Shown in pieces: positions 53,599 to 61,836 of a stretch of 64,000 nucleotides of DNA. The notes below the pieces were generated by a model. It was not told the origin of the DNA, searched no databases, and was given only the letters and a program-made list of their open reading frames with translations. This DNA is from Fibrobacterota bacterium (lineage in GTDB: Bacteria; Fibrobacterota; Fibrobacteria; UBA5070): contig JADKBN010000002.1 of assembly GCA_016715065.1 (NCBI GenBank), forward strand, positions 747,400 to 811,399. The letters run 5' to 3'. How positions within the stretch are numbered: position 1 is the first letter of the stretch; the number at the start of each line of letters is the position of its first letter. The translations under genes and the position numbers were made by a program.

Positions 53599-54796
53599 GA
53601 TCATCCTATTCACTTCTTCCTTCCCATTCGGACGTGGCGAACAGTTCCTGGCGAACGAGCTGTCTGAAATCGGGAAAGCGGTCGACGAGATCGTTCTCGT
53701 GCCCTACTACGCTGGGGGGAATTTGACGGCACGAATCCTGCCCGATGTTCCCGCTAGGATTTTCGTGCGGGACCTGCTCTATGCGGGTGCTCTGAAAAAT
53801 ATGGTCAGAATCCGTCCGCGCATGCTGCGGTGGTACCTGGAGGATCTTTTCGCCAGGCCTTGGGCGGCGAAGGTCCTCAAAAAGATCGCCGTCTTCTGGG
53901 CCCAGAGCGAAGCAGTGCTTCGCGGAGAAACCTTGAGGGCTTTGGTGAAGTCCATTCGCGCAGAGGACGTGTTGTACTTCTACTGGGGAACAGACGCCGT
54001 GGCGCTGATCCCATGGCTGCGAGCAAAGGGGTTTTCCAACCGCATCGTCGTCAGGTTCCACGGATCCGACCTGTACGAAAACGTGACGGGCTACCTCCCC
54101 TTGCGCGAGCAGATTTTTGCGAAGGCGGATCTGTGCCTGTTCGTTTCGGAAAACGGGATGGAGTATGCTCGTTCCAAATGGCCCAAATGCGAGGCGAAGT
54201 GTCGAGTGAATCGACTTGGAGTAAGGCCGAGGGATCTTTCTCGCCGCAATCCGCAAGACACCTCGCTTGTCGTCTCCTGCAGCAACATCGACGACAACAA
54301 GCGGGTGTGGCTGATCGCCGAAGTCCTGGCGCGAACCGGCGAACCGGTGGAGTGGCATCATTTCGGAGATGGCCCGGGAAGGACGAAGTTGGAGGAAGTG
54401 CTCGCAACTCTTGGCGGGAGTGTCGAAGTCACGCTTCATGGTCGGGTCGAACCTTCCAAGATCATGGAGTTCTACGAAGCGAGGACGCCGACGCTACTCG
54501 TGAACCTGAGTCGATCGGAGGGCATCCCCGTTTCCATCATGGAAGCGTTTTCGGCGGGAATTCCCGTGTTCGCTACCTCGGTGGGAGGTGTTTCGGAAAT
54601 CGTGGACGGCACGAACGGTTGGCTGGTTGGGGCCGAAGAGCCGGCGGAGTCGCTTGCGATTGGTTTGCGCGCTGCGCTCGGCGAACTTGCAGCGGGCGGC
54701 GAAGCTCGCCGCCATGCAGCCATGGGGACATGGGAAAGCCGTTACAATCTCGAACAGAACGCGAAGGATCTAGTCGCGATGGTGTTCGGCAGATGA
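53591..54796 (+). CDS. Glycosyltransferase, GT4 family
   Basis: 401 residues. GT-B fold: N-terminal FTSSFPFGRGEQFLANEL, middle VVRFHGSDLYEN, and C-terminal LLVNLSRSEGIPVSIMEAFSAGIPVFAT containing the E-x7-E motif, with GGVSEIVDGTNGWLV. It probably adds one sugar of the repeat unit on the cytoplasmic side. It is coupled to the polymerase gene by ATGA. Confidence 0.9.
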   Translation: MRRIILFTSSFPFGRGEQFLANELSEIGKAVDEIVLVPYYAGGNLTARILPDVPARIFVRDLLYAGALKNMVRIRPRMLRWYLEDLFARPWAAKVLKKIAVFWAQSEAVLRGETLRALVKSIRAEDVLYFYWGTDAVALIPWLRAKGFSNRIVVRFHGSDLYENVTGYLPLREQIFAKADLCLFVSENGMEYARSKWPKCEAKCRVNRLGVRPRDLSRRNPQDTSLVVSCSNIDDNKRVWLIAEVLARTGEPVEWHHFGDGPGRTKLEEVLATLGGSVEVTLHGRVEPSKIMEFYEARTPTLLVNLSRSEGIPVSIMEAFSAGIPVFATSVGGVSEIVDGTNGWLVGAEEPAESLAIGLRAALGELAAGGEARRHAAMGTWESRYNLEQNAKDLVAMVFGR

Positions 54797-56178
54797 TCCC
54801 ATCCGTTTTCCTCTATCTGCTGGTTTGCGTGGCCTCATTTGTCATGCGGGAGGATCAGGGTTTGTTCCTGACTCTTCCGTGGTACGCCATGCTGTGGATG
54901 CTGATGAACAGGGAACAAAAAAACGGGACGGTGATCTCGTTCCTGGTCGCCTGCTCGTTCTCGTTCTACATGTACCAGTCGCCCTTTCTCGTCTACCTGG
55001 CGGAAAATTTCGATGAGACAAATTACGTCGTTTTTCCGAGGGCGTCCGACATCCTTATCCAGCGGATCGTCTATCTACTCTACTATGCCGGATTCACCTG
55101 GGTCGCGATCTGGTCGCGAGAGATAAAGGTCGACGTCGCGCACCTGAAGAAGAAACTTTCCGATCGTTATGTCTTGCTGATGGTTTCCATCGCTCTCTGC
55201 TGGGTGTTGATGGCCTGGCCGATCGTTAGGACAGGCGGATTCCTCCACTACCTGCTTCTCAACAAGTTCGAGATGACCGAGATGCAAAAGCTGTTCCTGT
55301 TCGAATTCAAGTCGATGGCGCTGGTCGTCTTCGTGATCTCGATGTCGTCCTCGAATCGGATTCTGTCGCTGGTCGGGTATTTCACTACCGTGATGGCGAT
55401 CCTGTTCGAATTGATGTCCCAGAAACGCTATTTGCTGGTGGCGGTGGTGTTCATCTACCTGGTGGTCAAGGGCCGGATGCCGAAGCTCCGCTTGGCCACC
55501 TTCATCTATGGTTTTGGTGCGATTCTCGGCTTGGCGGCGTTGAAGAAGATGTATTACCACATCGGATTGTTCCTGTTCACCAGCGCACCCTTCGACAACA
55601 TCTTCTGGTTCAGTTTCGGGGATCTCCTTCGCGAAAACCTTCTGCCGACCGAGTGCCACGCGCACATGATGTTGTTCCTGAATTACCTGGGGACGCTTCA
55701 TTCCTTCGGGCCCGAGCAGTTTCTTCACATGATGGCATCGATGATTCCGTTTTCCGGACAGTTCATCCCCACCTACCAAAGCGCAGGCGAGCTGTACCGC
55801 CTATCTCTCGGAGGCCCCTGGACCGGGCTTGCATCCTCTCCATACATGGTGCCGTTTCTCTGCTTTGGATTCGGAGGCCTGGGGTTCGTCTTCGCCTTCT
55901 TCTTCGGCTGGATGAAGGTCCTCTCGTATTGTGCGAAATCGGGAGGGTTGCTGGCGATCCTTGTGGTGATTTCTCTGCCTGATTTCCTGTTCTACATCCA
56001 GCGCGAGGAGTTGGTCATCCTGCCCAAACGCTACTTCCTGCATTTCGGAACCATCCTCCTCGTGGTGGTCATCACAGAGGCGATGGCACTTGTCAAAAAA
56101 CGGATGTTCGATTCTCCGAGTGTCGTGACAGCCCCCGCGAGTGCGCTTGATGCCACCGAGAAAGAATCGGAATGCTGA
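54793..56178 (+). CDS. Wzy-like polysaccharide polymerase
   Basis: 461 residues, with roughly ten to twelve hydrophobic helices and a large periplasmic loop (about 280-340: NYLGTLHSFGPEQFLHMMASMIPFSGQ). Sequence similarity between Wzy proteins is low; the topology and its place between a flippase and glycosyltransferases support the assignment. ATG 54793 overlaps the previous stop; the long upstream frame is an artefact. Confidence 0.78.
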   Translation: MIPSVFLYLLVCVASFVMREDQGLFLTLPWYAMLWMLMNREQKNGTVISFLVACSFSFYMYQSPFLVYLAENFDETNYVVFPRASDILIQRIVYLLYYAGFTWVAIWSREIKVDVAHLKKKLSDRYVLLMVSIALCWVLMAWPIVRTGGFLHYLLLNKFEMTEMQKLFLFEFKSMALVVFVISMSSSNRILSLVGYFTTVMAILFELMSQKRYLLVAVVFIYLVVKGRMPKLRLATFIYGFGAILGLAALKKMYYHIGLFLFTSAPFDNIFWFSFGDLLRENLLPTECHAHMMLFLNYLGTLHSFGPEQFLHMMASMIPFSGQFIPTYQSAGELYRLSLGGPWTGLASSPYMVPFLCFGFGGLGFVFAFFFGWMKVLSYCAKSGGLLAILVVISLPDFLFYIQREELVILPKRYFLHFGTILLVVVITEAMALVKKRMFDSPSVVTAPASALDATEKESEC

Positions 56179-56963
56179 TTCAGAGAATCATCCATCGACT
56201 GATCGCAGACTATTGCATGGGGTCGAGGCTGGACGAGTACCAAATCGCTCTCAAGGCTGGCCTTCAGAATGGATTCCGATTCCTCACCTGTCAGGAGATC
56301 GCGTCCGCGATCCGTGGCGGCGCGGCCCTGCCCGAGAAATTCGTTTTGTTGCGCCACGATGTCGATTCCGATCTGGCCACCGCGCGCAGGATGTTCGGGA
56401 TCGAGTCCAAATTGGGGATCCGCTCTACCTATTACTTCCGACTTTCGACTCTCGACGTGGAATTCATGAAGAAGATCCACGCCATGGGCGGAGAAGCCTC
56501 CTACCACTTCGAGGAGATCGCGACCTTCGCGAAACGAAACCGGATCAAGGATCGCGAAGCGGTCCTTCGCAGAATCCCGGAGATGCAAAGGGAATTCGAA
56601 GAAAATTTCCGGCGCATCTCGTCCATGGTCGGGTATGCTTTCGCAACGGTGTCCAGTCACGGAGATTTCGCCAATCGCAAGCTCGGCGTCCCCAACCATC
56701 GCCTGCTGGGGGATGCGGAGCTCCGGCTTCGGCTGGGGATCGAATGCGAAACCTACGATCCAGTCCTGCTCGACTCCTTCGATTGCTACGCATCGGACGA
56801 TCCATATCCGAAATTCTACCGGGGGGCCACCTTCCTGGATTCCTTTGCGAACCATTCCAAAATCTGTCTCCTTGTGCATCCCCAGCATTGGGCATCGAAC
56901 ATCGTGGACAATACCAGACTGAACGTTCTTCGGATCCGGGAGGCGCTACTGTATGCACTCTGA
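56172..56963 (+). CDS. NodB-like polysaccharide deacetylase family protein
   Basis: 263 residues. The metal-binding motif 1 LLRHDVDSDL resembles the TFDD/HDVD of carbohydrate esterase family 4-like proteins, ITSTYYF-type RSTYYFRL follows, and LLVHPQHW near the end could supply the late His. There is no signal peptide, so it probably acts in the cytoplasm on a sugar nucleotide or lipid-linked sugar. It overlaps its neighbours by 7 and 11 bp. Confidence 0.72.
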   Translation: MLIQRIIHRLIADYCMGSRLDEYQIALKAGLQNGFRFLTCQEIASAIRGGAALPEKFVLLRHDVDSDLATARRMFGIESKLGIRSTYYFRLSTLDVEFMKKIHAMGGEASYHFEEIATFAKRNRIKDREAVLRRIPEMQREFEENFRRISSMVGYAFATVSSHGDFANRKLGVPNHRLLGDAELRLRLGIECETYDPVLLDSFDCYASDDPYPKFYRGATFLDSFANHSKICLLVHPQHWASNIVDNTRLNVLRIREALLYAL

Positions 56964-58080
56964 ACGGAGCCAAGCGATCCATGTGTGCCATCTGACCTCC
57001 GCCCATCCGCGGTCGGATATCCGCGTTTTCCGCAAGATGTGCCTGTCTCTGCGGGAGAGCGGTTTCCAGGTTTCGCTGGTGGTGGCGGACGGAAAAGGGA
57101 GTGAAGATGTCGAAGGCGTGTCTGTCGTCGATGTCGGGAAGGCCCGCTCCAGGATCGGCAGGATGCTTTTCAGCGCCTACCGGGTGTATCGTCGGGCGCT
57201 CTCCGTCCGTGCGGAGATCTACCATCTGCACGATCCGGAACTCCTGTGGGTGGCGCTTCTTCTGAAACTGCACAAGAAAACGGTCGTGTTCGATTCCCAC
57301 GAGGATCTTCCCAAACAGCTTCTGACCAAACCGTACCTGTCGCCGTTTTTCCTCAAGGTCCTCGCGAAGGTGATGTGGCGCATCGAATCGTTCGTCGTCG
57401 CGCGGATCGATGCCGTGGTCGCGGCGACTCCGATCATTCGCGACGGATTCCGTCATGTCTCGAAGCACGTCGTGGACATCTGCAACTATCCCGAGATCGA
57501 GGACTTGGGTTGCCCGGTCGATCCGGCCGGAAAAGCCGATGTCGCCTGCTACATAGGAAGCATCTCGACCATCCGCGGCGTTCTCGAAGTCGTGGAGGCC
57601 ATCGGGCATTCCCGCCGGTGCACGAAGCTGCTCCTCGCGGGGCCGTTGGGGGAGCCTGGGTTGCTGGACGAGCTCGCCCGACGCGATGGATGGGCGAAAG
57701 TCGAGTATCTGGGCAATCTCGATCGCGACGGCGTGCGGAGCGTCCTGTCGCGGTCGAAAATCGGCATCGTCGCCCTTCGGCCGACACCGAGCTACATGGA
57801 ATCCCTTCCGATCAAGATGTTCGAATACATGGGAGCCGGGCTGCCCGTGCTCGCCTCGGATTTTCCGCTCTGGAGGACGATCGTCGATGATTCCGGTTGT
57901 GGAATCTGCGTGGACCCGATGGATCCCGCGAAGATGGGCGAAGCTCTTGACCGACTTCTGGAACAGCCGGACGAGATGGCGAGAATGTCCAAGGCGGGAG
58001 TCGCCGCCATCCAGACGAAATTCAATTGGCGATCGGAAAAGGGCAAGCTGTTGGCGCTCTACGGCCGGTTGGTGCCCTGA
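56953..58080 (+). CDS. Glycosyltransferase, GT4 family
   Basis: 375 residues. N-terminal HVCHLTSAHPRSDIRVFRKMCLSL and HLHDPELLWVALLL; C-terminal GIVALRPTPSYMESLPIKMFEYMGAGLPVLASDFP with the donor-binding Glu residues. A member of the GT4 enzymes often seen in O-antigen clusters. It is followed immediately by another GT4 gene (TGATG overlap). Confidence 0.9.
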   Translation: MHSERSQAIHVCHLTSAHPRSDIRVFRKMCLSLRESGFQVSLVVADGKGSEDVEGVSVVDVGKARSRIGRMLFSAYRVYRRALSVRAEIYHLHDPELLWVALLLKLHKKTVVFDSHEDLPKQLLTKPYLSPFFLKVLAKVMWRIESFVVARIDAVVAATPIIRDGFRHVSKHVVDICNYPEIEDLGCPVDPAGKADVACYIGSISTIRGVLEVVEAIGHSRRCTKLLLAGPLGEPGLLDELARRDGWAKVEYLGNLDRDGVRSVLSRSKIGIVALRPTPSYMESLPIKMFEYMGAGLPVLASDFPLWRTIVDDSGCGICVDPMDPAKMGEALDRLLEQPDEMARMSKAGVAAIQTKFNWRSEKGKLLALYGRLVP

Positions 58081-59312
58081 TGAAGATCCTCTACATCGAT
58101 CATTACGCGGGATCCGTTCGGATGGGGATGGAATACAGGCCATTCTACCTGGCTCGCGAATGGAAGAAGGCTGGGCATGAGGTCTTGATCGTCGCTGCGG
58201 ATCGATCCCATCTACGCCAGACGTCTATCGACGTCGGAGATGGACCTTGGAGATTCGAGACGCACGAGGACATCGACTATCTCTGGTGCAGAACCACCGC
58301 CTATGAAGGCAACGGACTCAAGCGCGTCGTCAACATGGCGAGCTTCGTGCGGCGGCTCTACCAATTTCGACGTTGGATGCCCTTCAAGCCGGACGTCGTG
58401 ATCGCTTCTTCGACCTATCCGTTGGATGTGTTTCCAGCAAGGCGGATCGCGACAAAATACGGGGCGAAGTTGGTCTTCGAACTGCACGACCTTTGGCCTC
58501 TCAGCCCCATTCTGCTTGGCGGCCATTCTCCCCGTCATCCGTTCATGCGCCTGTTGCAGCACGGGGAGAATTTTGCTTGCCGCAGGAGCGATCTGGTCGT
58601 TTCGATTCTCCCCAACACCAAGGAGCATCTGGTCGAACACGGGATGAAGCCATCGAAGTTCCGCCACATTCCCAATGGCGTGGATCTCGAAGAATCCGTC
58701 CAGGTCGACGCTCGACTTCCTGAGGGACTGTCGTCTTGGATCAGGCAGCAAAAGGAGCAGGGGCGGCTCTTGGTTGGGTATGCCGGTTCGATCGGGGCTT
58801 CCAACGCGCTGGAATACCTGGTCCAGGCCGCGGCGCGAATGACGGACAAGCCCATTTCCTTCGTGATCGTCGGCAAGGGCGCACACCTGGACGCGTTGGT
58901 CGGTTCGGCCACCTCGAACGTCCATTTCCATGCGCCGATCTCCAAGTCTGCCATTCCTTCATTCTTGGCTTCGATGGACGTGTTGTATCTCGGGTGGCAC
59001 AAGCATCCGCTCTATCGCTTTGGAATCAGCCCGAACAAGCTGATGGACTACATGCTGGCCGGCCGGCCCGTCCTGCATTCGGTCGATGCCGCGAATGATC
59101 TTGTGCAATCCGCAGGGTGCGGGTATTCGGTGCCACCGGAGGATCCCGAGGCGATCTCCGCCGCGCTGTCGCGACTCCTGGAGCATTCCACGCATGAGCG
59201 TGAAGAGATGGGAGAGCGCGGTCGTCGATATGTGCGAACGCACCACGACTACAAGAATCTTGCGGCTGCATTTCTGCATGCCGTACAACACACAGAGGTG
59301 GACAATGGATAA
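58080..59312 (+). CDS. Glycosyltransferase, GT4 family (WbuB-like)
   Basis: 410 residues. Starts KILYIDHYAGSVRMGMEYRPFYLAREW, the N-terminus of WbuB/WlbH-like enzymes, with LHDLWPLSP and C-terminal LYLGWHKHPLYRFGISPNKLMDYMLAGRPVLHS. ATG 58080 overlaps the previous stop and defines the domain start; ATG 58026 would lie within the upstream gene. It overlaps the aminotransferase gene by 8 bp. Confidence 0.9.
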   Translation: MKILYIDHYAGSVRMGMEYRPFYLAREWKKAGHEVLIVAADRSHLRQTSIDVGDGPWRFETHEDIDYLWCRTTAYEGNGLKRVVNMASFVRRLYQFRRWMPFKPDVVIASSTYPLDVFPARRIATKYGAKLVFELHDLWPLSPILLGGHSPRHPFMRLLQHGENFACRRSDLVVSILPNTKEHLVEHGMKPSKFRHIPNGVDLEESVQVDARLPEGLSSWIRQQKEQGRLLVGYAGSIGASNALEYLVQAAARMTDKPISFVIVGKGAHLDALVGSATSNVHFHAPISKSAIPSFLASMDVLYLGWHKHPLYRFGISPNKLMDYMLAGRPVLHSVDAANDLVQSAGCGYSVPPEDPEAISAALSRLLEHSTHEREEMGERGRRYVRTHHDYKNLAAAFLHAVQHTEVDNG

Positions 59313-60480
59313 CGCATTCCTCCCGTTTGCCCTTCCGGAAATCGGACAAGAGGAGATCGACGAAGTCGTCGATTCGATGAAGTCAGGCTGGATCACCACC
59401 GGTCCCAAGGCGGCACGCTTCGAGAAGGAGTTCGCTTCCTATATCGGATGCAAGCATGCGTTCGCGGTCAACTCGGCCACGTCCGGACTCCATCTGGCCC
59501 TGGAAGCGATCGGGATCGGGCGCGGAGACAAGGTGATCACCACACCCTACACCTTCACAGCGACCTCCGAAGTCATCCGCTATCTGGATGCCGATCCGAT
59601 CTACTGCGATGTCGATGAGCGCACTTGCAACATGGACGTCGATCTCCTGGAGAAGGTGGTCGCCCAAGCGATCCAGGAGCATGGCGCCAAGGTCAAGGCG
59701 ATCATGCCCGTGCATTTTGCCGGTCAAGCCTGCGACATGGCCAGGATCATGGATATCGCTCGGAGCAACGGCTTGCGAGTTGTGGAGGACGCGGCCCATT
59801 CCTTGCCGACGACCTTCGATGGGAAAATGGTCGGGACCATCGGCGATGTGACTGTGTTCAGTTTCTACGCGACCAAGACGATCGCGACCGCCGAAGGCGG
59901 GATGGTCGTCACCGAAAACGACGAATTGGCCAAGCGCATCAAGATCATGCGTCTTCATGGGTTCAATCGCGACGCCTGGGATCGGTACAACTCACCCAAG
60001 GCAGCTTGGTATTACGAGATCGTCGCCCCTGGGTACAAGTACAACATGCCCGATATGGCAGCCGCGATGGGCATCCATCAGTTGGCGAAATGTGATGCGT
60101 TCGCGGCCAAGCGAACCGCCATGGCGCATCGCTACAACGAAGCATTCAAGCATCTTGAGGGTGTGCGGATTCCCCATGTGGAGCGTCCTTCGGATCGCCA
60201 TGCATGGCATCTCTACGCCATCCAGATGCAATCCGAATGGAGAGACGCCTTCTTCGATCGCATGAAGGATTTTGGAATCGGCTGTTCCGTCCATTTCATC
60301 CCGTTGCATCTGCAGCCCTATTGGCGCGATCGCTATGGATTCACCCCGGAATCCTTTCCGCGCGCCTTTGCGGCGTTCAAGCGCGAACTTTCGCTTCCGA
60401 TCTATACCAAGATGACCGACGCGGAGCAAACGCGGGTGATCGAGGCATTCAAGTCCGTGCACGCGGAGTTCGCGCGATGA
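59305..60480 (+). CDS. UDP-4-keto-6-deoxy-sugar C4 aminotransferase (PglE/PseC/WecE-type)
   Basis: 391 residues. DegT/DnrJ fold, PLP lysine in FYATKTIATAEGGMVVT and EDAAHSLPTTFDG. It falls in the branch that forms 4-amino sugars and is distinct from the two WbpE-like enzymes. With the 4,6-dehydratase at 61837 it could make a UDP-4-amino-4,6-dideoxy-GlcNAc. A PglD-like acetyltransferase was not found in the window. It is coupled to the phosphoglycosyl transferase by ATGA. Confidence 0.88.
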   Translation: MDNAFLPFALPEIGQEEIDEVVDSMKSGWITTGPKAARFEKEFASYIGCKHAFAVNSATSGLHLALEAIGIGRGDKVITTPYTFTATSEVIRYLDADPIYCDVDERTCNMDVDLLEKVVAQAIQEHGAKVKAIMPVHFAGQACDMARIMDIARSNGLRVVEDAAHSLPTTFDGKMVGTIGDVTVFSFYATKTIATAEGGMVVTENDELAKRIKIMRLHGFNRDAWDRYNSPKAAWYYEIVAPGYKYNMPDMAAAMGIHQLAKCDAFAAKRTAMAHRYNEAFKHLEGVRIPHVERPSDRHAWHLYAIQMQSEWRDAFFDRMKDFGIGCSVHFIPLHLQPYWRDRYGFTPESFPRAFAAFKRELSLPIYTKMTDAEQTRVIEAFKSVHAEFAR

Positions 60481-61073
60481 TCAAGCGAATGTTCGATCTT
60501 GTCGCGAGCGGATTCGGTCTCGTCTTGGTCGGACCATTGCTCCTGGGGGTGGCCGCTTGGATCAAGCTGGACTCCAGGGGGGCGGTGTTTTTCCGCCAAG
60601 TGCGGGTCGGGCGTGGCGGACAGCCGTTTCGGATCTTCAAATTTCGAACCATGGTCGTGGATGCCGAGCGCAAGGGTATGCAGATCACCGTTGGCGATCG
60701 CGATCCGAGGGTGACGCGCGCAGGGTATCACCTCCGGCGGCTGAAAATGGACGAGCTACCCCAACTCATCAACGTATTTCTAGGGGACATGTCGTTTGTT
60801 GGGCCTCGTCCGGAAGTTCCCCGCTACGTGGAGCTCTACTCCACCCGGCAACGGGGGGTGCTTTCCGTCCGACCTGGGATCACGGATCCGGCTTCCATCG
60901 CTTTCCGGGACGAAAACGAATTGTTGGCCAAAGAGTCGGATCCAGAGCGCGCCTATATCGAAACGATCATGCCGAAGAAACTGGAAATGAATCTCGAGTA
61001 TCAAAAAAGAGCGACGTTTGCTTCCGATCTCCTCCTGATCTGGCGCACGGTTTCCAAAATCGTGGTTTCCTGA
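60477..61073 (+). CDS. Initiating phosphoglycosyl transferase, PglC-like
   Basis: 198 residues, the minimal monotopic form. A re-entrant hydrophobic helix (FDLVASGFGLVLVGPLLLGVAAWIKL) precedes the catalytic core with FRIFKFRTM, the Asp-Glu dyad in KMDELPQLINV, and GDMSFVGPRPEVP. It transfers sugar-1-phosphate from a UDP-sugar to undecaprenyl phosphate to start repeat-unit synthesis. ATG 60477 overlaps the aminotransferase stop, suggesting that gene's product is its donor. Confidence 0.92.
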   Translation: MIKRMFDLVASGFGLVLVGPLLLGVAAWIKLDSRGAVFFRQVRVGRGGQPFRIFKFRTMVVDAERKGMQITVGDRDPRVTRAGYHLRRLKMDELPQLINVFLGDMSFVGPRPEVPRYVELYSTRQRGVLSVRPGITDPASIAFRDENELLAKESDPERAYIETIMPKKLEMNLEYQKRATFASDLLLIWRTVSKIVVS

Positions 61074-61148
61074 ACCTTACGGTTGCCTCTTCATCCCTCC
61101 GGTGGTAGGATCACCTCGCATCGCAGGGACAATCGTCCGGAGGTGAGG

Positions 61149-61826
61149 ATGGAGCACACGAAATCGTACGAAGGGATGGCGTGGGACGCTGGATGGTCGG
61201 ACGAGGACAGCATCCGCGAAGTGCTCTATTCCGTGACCAAGCGCGGCTTCGACGTGGTGCTCAGTGCCCTGGGATTGTTGCTTGCATCCCCTCTGATGGC
61301 CTTGATCGCCATCGCCATCCGGCTGGAAAGCAGAGGCCCTGCCATTTTCCGTCAGGTCCGTGTCGGGAAGGATTGCAAGCCCTTCCATATCCTGAAGTTC
61401 CGCACGATGGTCCAGGGCTTCGGTGCTCCGTTGACGATCGGGGTGGAGGACCCCAGGATCACCCGTATGGGCAGGTTCCTGCGCAAACACAAGATCGACG
61501 AGCTTCCGCAATTGGTCAATGTGATCCGCGGCGAGATGTCGTTGGTTGGCCCGAGGCCCGAGGCGACGGGATTCATCAATTTGGGGGATCGCAGGCAGCG
61601 AGCGGTTTTCTCCGTCCTGCCTGGTCTGACTGCCCCGTCCTCGCTGAATTTTTTCGACCTCGATCTGGAATTGTCGATGACCGATGATCCGGTGAGGCAC
61701 TACCGGAGTCATATTTTGCCCAAAAAAATCGAAATGAACTTGTCCTACATCCGCGAGCGAAGCCTGGCCATGGACATCCGCCTTGTCCTTGCTACCTTGG
61801 GTCGGCTCGCTGGATTTGTGAAGTGA
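61149..61826 (+). CDS. Second phosphoglycosyl transferase (bacterial sugar transferase)
   Basis: 225 residues. Same core as the preceding gene: LLLASPLMALIAIAIRLESRGPAIF, FHILKFRTM, KIDELPQLVNV and GEMSLVGPRPEATG, but about 35 extra N-terminal residues and a diverged C-terminus. GGAGG five bases before ATG 61149 fixes the start. Two initiating enzymes in a row imply two donors, two glycans or one redundant copy. Confidence 0.9.
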   Translation: MEHTKSYEGMAWDAGWSDEDSIREVLYSVTKRGFDVVLSALGLLLASPLMALIAIAIRLESRGPAIFRQVRVGKDCKPFHILKFRTMVQGFGAPLTIGVEDPRITRMGRFLRKHKIDELPQLVNVIRGEMSLVGPRPEATGFINLGDRRQRAVFSVLPGLTAPSSLNFFDLDLELSMTDDPVRHYRSHILPKKIEMNLSYIRERSLAMDIRLVLATLGRLAGFVK

Positions 61827-61836
61827 GGTTTCGCTG

